This document shows, in pieces, positions 62,865 to 64,000 of a stretch of DNA of 64,000 nt. Source of the DNA: FEN-987 sp964598845 (GTDB lineage: Archaea > Thermoproteota > Bathyarchaeia > 40CM-2-53-6); the NCBI GenBank assembly GCA_964598845.1, contig CAZRDM010000001.1, forward strand, positions 1-64,000, in the 5' to 3' direction. The notes under the pieces were generated by a model. That model searched no databases, had not been told where the DNA came from, and saw only the letters and a program-made list of their open reading frames with translations. How positions within the stretch are numbered: the first letter of the stretch is position 1; each line of letters begins with the position of its first letter. A program made the position numbers and the translations under genes.

Positions 62865-63086
62865 ATGGTTGATGTCTCTCCAGAGACGCCGAGTGAGAAC
62901 CGACGTCCCCTCCGCAAAGACTTCCGTAATGATATACAGTTCTTCTGTAGCGGAAAAGGCTTTGAATGGCACAAGCCAGAAGATCCTCAGTTGAAGAGGA
63001 TAGTCCTGCCCTTCACCGGAGAATCGAAGCTCTGGAAAGCGAAGAGACTAATGAGAAGACCTAACTGGGAGCCTTGCTACAGGTGA
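62865..63086 (+). CDS. hypothetical basic protein, 73 residues
   Basis: No family recognised; a basic protein with two cysteines and many tryptophan/arginine residues near the end. Its TGA overlaps the GTG start of the LysE-type gene (GTGA), the same junction style as real operons in this window, which supports coding. Confidence 0.4.
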   Translation: MVDVSPETPSENRRPLRKDFRNDIQFFCSGKGFEWHKPEDPQLKRIVLPFTGESKLWKAKRLMRRPNWEPCYR

Positions 63087-63718
63087 ACTTGATCGATTTC
63101 ATAGCGACGGTCGTCGTGGTTACTGCGTCCGGTGCTCTTGCTCCAGGACCATTATTCTTTGGGACGCTTTTGCACGGTTCAGAAGAAGGAGCACGTTCAG
63201 GATTTTCATGTGCAATTGGACACACTCTCGTGGAATTCCCCTTGGTCATGGCATTGGCTCTCGGGTTGCTTGCCGCTGCTAATCAGCCATTCATCAAAGG
63301 AGTGATCGGTGCAGTTGGCGGAATTGCCCTGATCGGATTCGGCTCTCTGCAAGTCTATGAAACGATCAAGAGCAAGACTGGCTCCGATGGGACATCGAAA
63401 ACGAAACGCCCGCCTGCTAGTTCTCTCGTGTTAGGACTTGCACTGACAGGGCTTAATCCATATTTCATACTCTGGTGGTTGACAATCGGCTCAGTCTTAA
63501 TAGTTCAGGCGTTGGCATTCGCCGCGATTGTCGGCGTACTGCTGATGTACGTATCGCACGTTTGGATGGACTACGCATTTTTGACAGCAGTCGCCCATAT
63601 GGCCAAGAAGGGCCGAACAATATTTGGCTCACGATACTACAAACTGATACTGATCGGTTTTGGATTGATCCTAATCTATTATGGCGCTGTGTTTGTGAGG
63701 GACGCCATCAAGCTCTAA
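63083..63718 (+). CDS. LysE-family exporter
   Basis: A protein of about 211 residues with six helices: ASGALAPGPLFFGTLLHGSEEGARSG (the PGP signature) and LGLALTGLNPYFILWWLTIG. LysE/RhtB exporters remove amino acids or cations. GTG 63083 in a GTGA overlap is the likely start rather than TTG 63074. Confidence 0.87.
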   Translation: MNLIDFIATVVVVTASGALAPGPLFFGTLLHGSEEGARSGFSCAIGHTLVEFPLVMALALGLLAAANQPFIKGVIGAVGGIALIGFGSLQVYETIKSKTGSDGTSKTKRPPASSLVLGLALTGLNPYFILWWLTIGSVLIVQALAFAAIVGVLLMYVSHVWMDYAFLTAVAHMAKKGRTIFGSRYYKLILIGFGLILIYYGAVFVRDAIKL

Positions 63719-63818
63719 AGCACCGGATGCGTACAGAACGCTTAGACAGATTAGCCTACTCAAATCTGCGTTAGCAGCAGCATTCTCTCTCGCTCAACCA
63801 CCCCTAGTTTGAAACTGT

Positions 63819-64000
63819 CTAGGCTGACGATTCACCGGTAGTGATTATGGAGTCAATAAGTGTTGGGAGATCATTTACTGAGCCTAACAAGTAATCAGGC
63901 TCGACTTGCAGCAATCTTTCACTTGTGAAAGGCCCTGTGGCAACGGCAACCGAAGCCACGCCCGCTGCCTTTGCAGCTAGAATGTCCATTACTCCATCTC
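63819..64000 (-). CDS. HAD-superfamily hydrolase, C-terminal part (partial)
   Basis: The gene enters from the right edge. The visible 59 residues contain motif IV, DGVMDILAAKAAGVASVAVATG, and the end PDYLLGSVNDLPTLIDSI, as in phosphoglycolate-phosphatase-like enzymes. Substrate unknown. It is convergent with the LysE-type gene. Confidence 0.75.
   Translation of the reverse strand, partial: DGVMDILAAKAAGVASVAVATGPFTSERLLQVEPDYLLGSVNDLPTLIDSIITTGESSA

Noticed and set aside
62604..62972. A 122-codon minus-strand frame opposite the VIT1-like gene and the small basic protein
   Set aside because: It overlaps the well-supported VIT1 end and the 62865 frame, which has a coupled GTGA junction; composition is typical of an antisense shadow.
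1..64000. CRISPR arrays, insertion sequences with transposases, integrase attachment sites
   Set aside because: No regularly spaced repeats and no transposase or integrase domains were seen on either strand; the only clear long repeat is the 55-bp inverted pair.

Overview
The window reads as an archaeal chromosome segment of about 50% GC. The evidence is the family content: PhoU regulators with an AbrB-like N-terminus, archaeal-type HypB, ADP-forming acyl-CoA synthetases, an archaeosortase with a PEF-type sorting tail, a phosphosulfolactate synthase, a two-CydA bd-type oxidase and short TATA-like promoters. No rRNA or tRNA is visible, so placement is weak. The mix suggests an uncultured, facultatively aerobic archaeon, perhaps in or near the Thermoproteota (Nitrososphaeria or Bathyarchaeia type), stated with low confidence.

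Layout. 1-2.5 kb: tail of a CBS protein, a decayed NnrS-like membrane protein, a Rieske ferredoxin and a cupredoxin remnant. 2.7-14 kb: PhoU-like regulator, hydrogenase maturation protease, a tightly overlapping ten-gene group 4 [NiFe] hydrogenase / complex I-like operon, and hypA-hypB on the opposite strand between two ferritin-like genes. 14.3-17.5 kb: four-subunit 2-oxoacid:ferredoxin oxidoreductase. Together these suggest ferredoxin reduction by oxoacid oxidation and ferredoxin-linked H2 turnover coupled to ion pumping. 18-22 kb: aminotransferase, second PhoU-like regulator, OFA-type transporter. 22-28 kb: a wrecked AMP-forming acetyl-CoA synthetase beside intact ADP-forming acyl-CoA synthetase genes, one fused to a GNAT acetyltransferase. 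28-32 kb: pyrophosphatase and a bd-type oxidase built of two CydA-like subunits.

31.7-40.6 kb is a cell-surface block: YVTN beta-propeller protein with archaeosortase tail, a giant secreted protein, and an ABC exporter-like ATPase and permease. 41-43.5 kb pairs a phosphosulfolactate synthase with an MmgE/PrpD protein. A 55-bp inverted repeat pair (43678-43732 and 48267-48321) brackets a block holding an unusual heme-copper oxidase-superfamily operon that lacks CuA ligands and has Asp in place of a CuB His, plus GrpB, a rubrerythrin-VIT1 fusion and a PEBP protein. 48.4-50 kb: CDF transporter and rhomboid protease.

50-60.7 kb is a metal and redox island: CopA ATPase, CopZ-like chaperone, TRASH/YHS mini-proteins, archaeosortase, broken hemerythrin genes, a C2H2-TM-redoxin fusion with a thioredoxin and CcdA, Met-rich envelope proteins and a truncated DsrE protein. 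A 17-bp palindrome recurs upstream of two of its transcription units. 61-64 kb: CBS protein, VIT1-like transporter, LysE-type exporter and a partial HAD hydrolase.

Two themes run across the window. There is much gene decay: an in-place inversion, frameshifts, and in-frame stops in three genes linked by family to NO, O2 or metals. Several otherwise intact genes also lack an ATG, GTG or TTG start and seem to begin at CTG, ATC or ATA.
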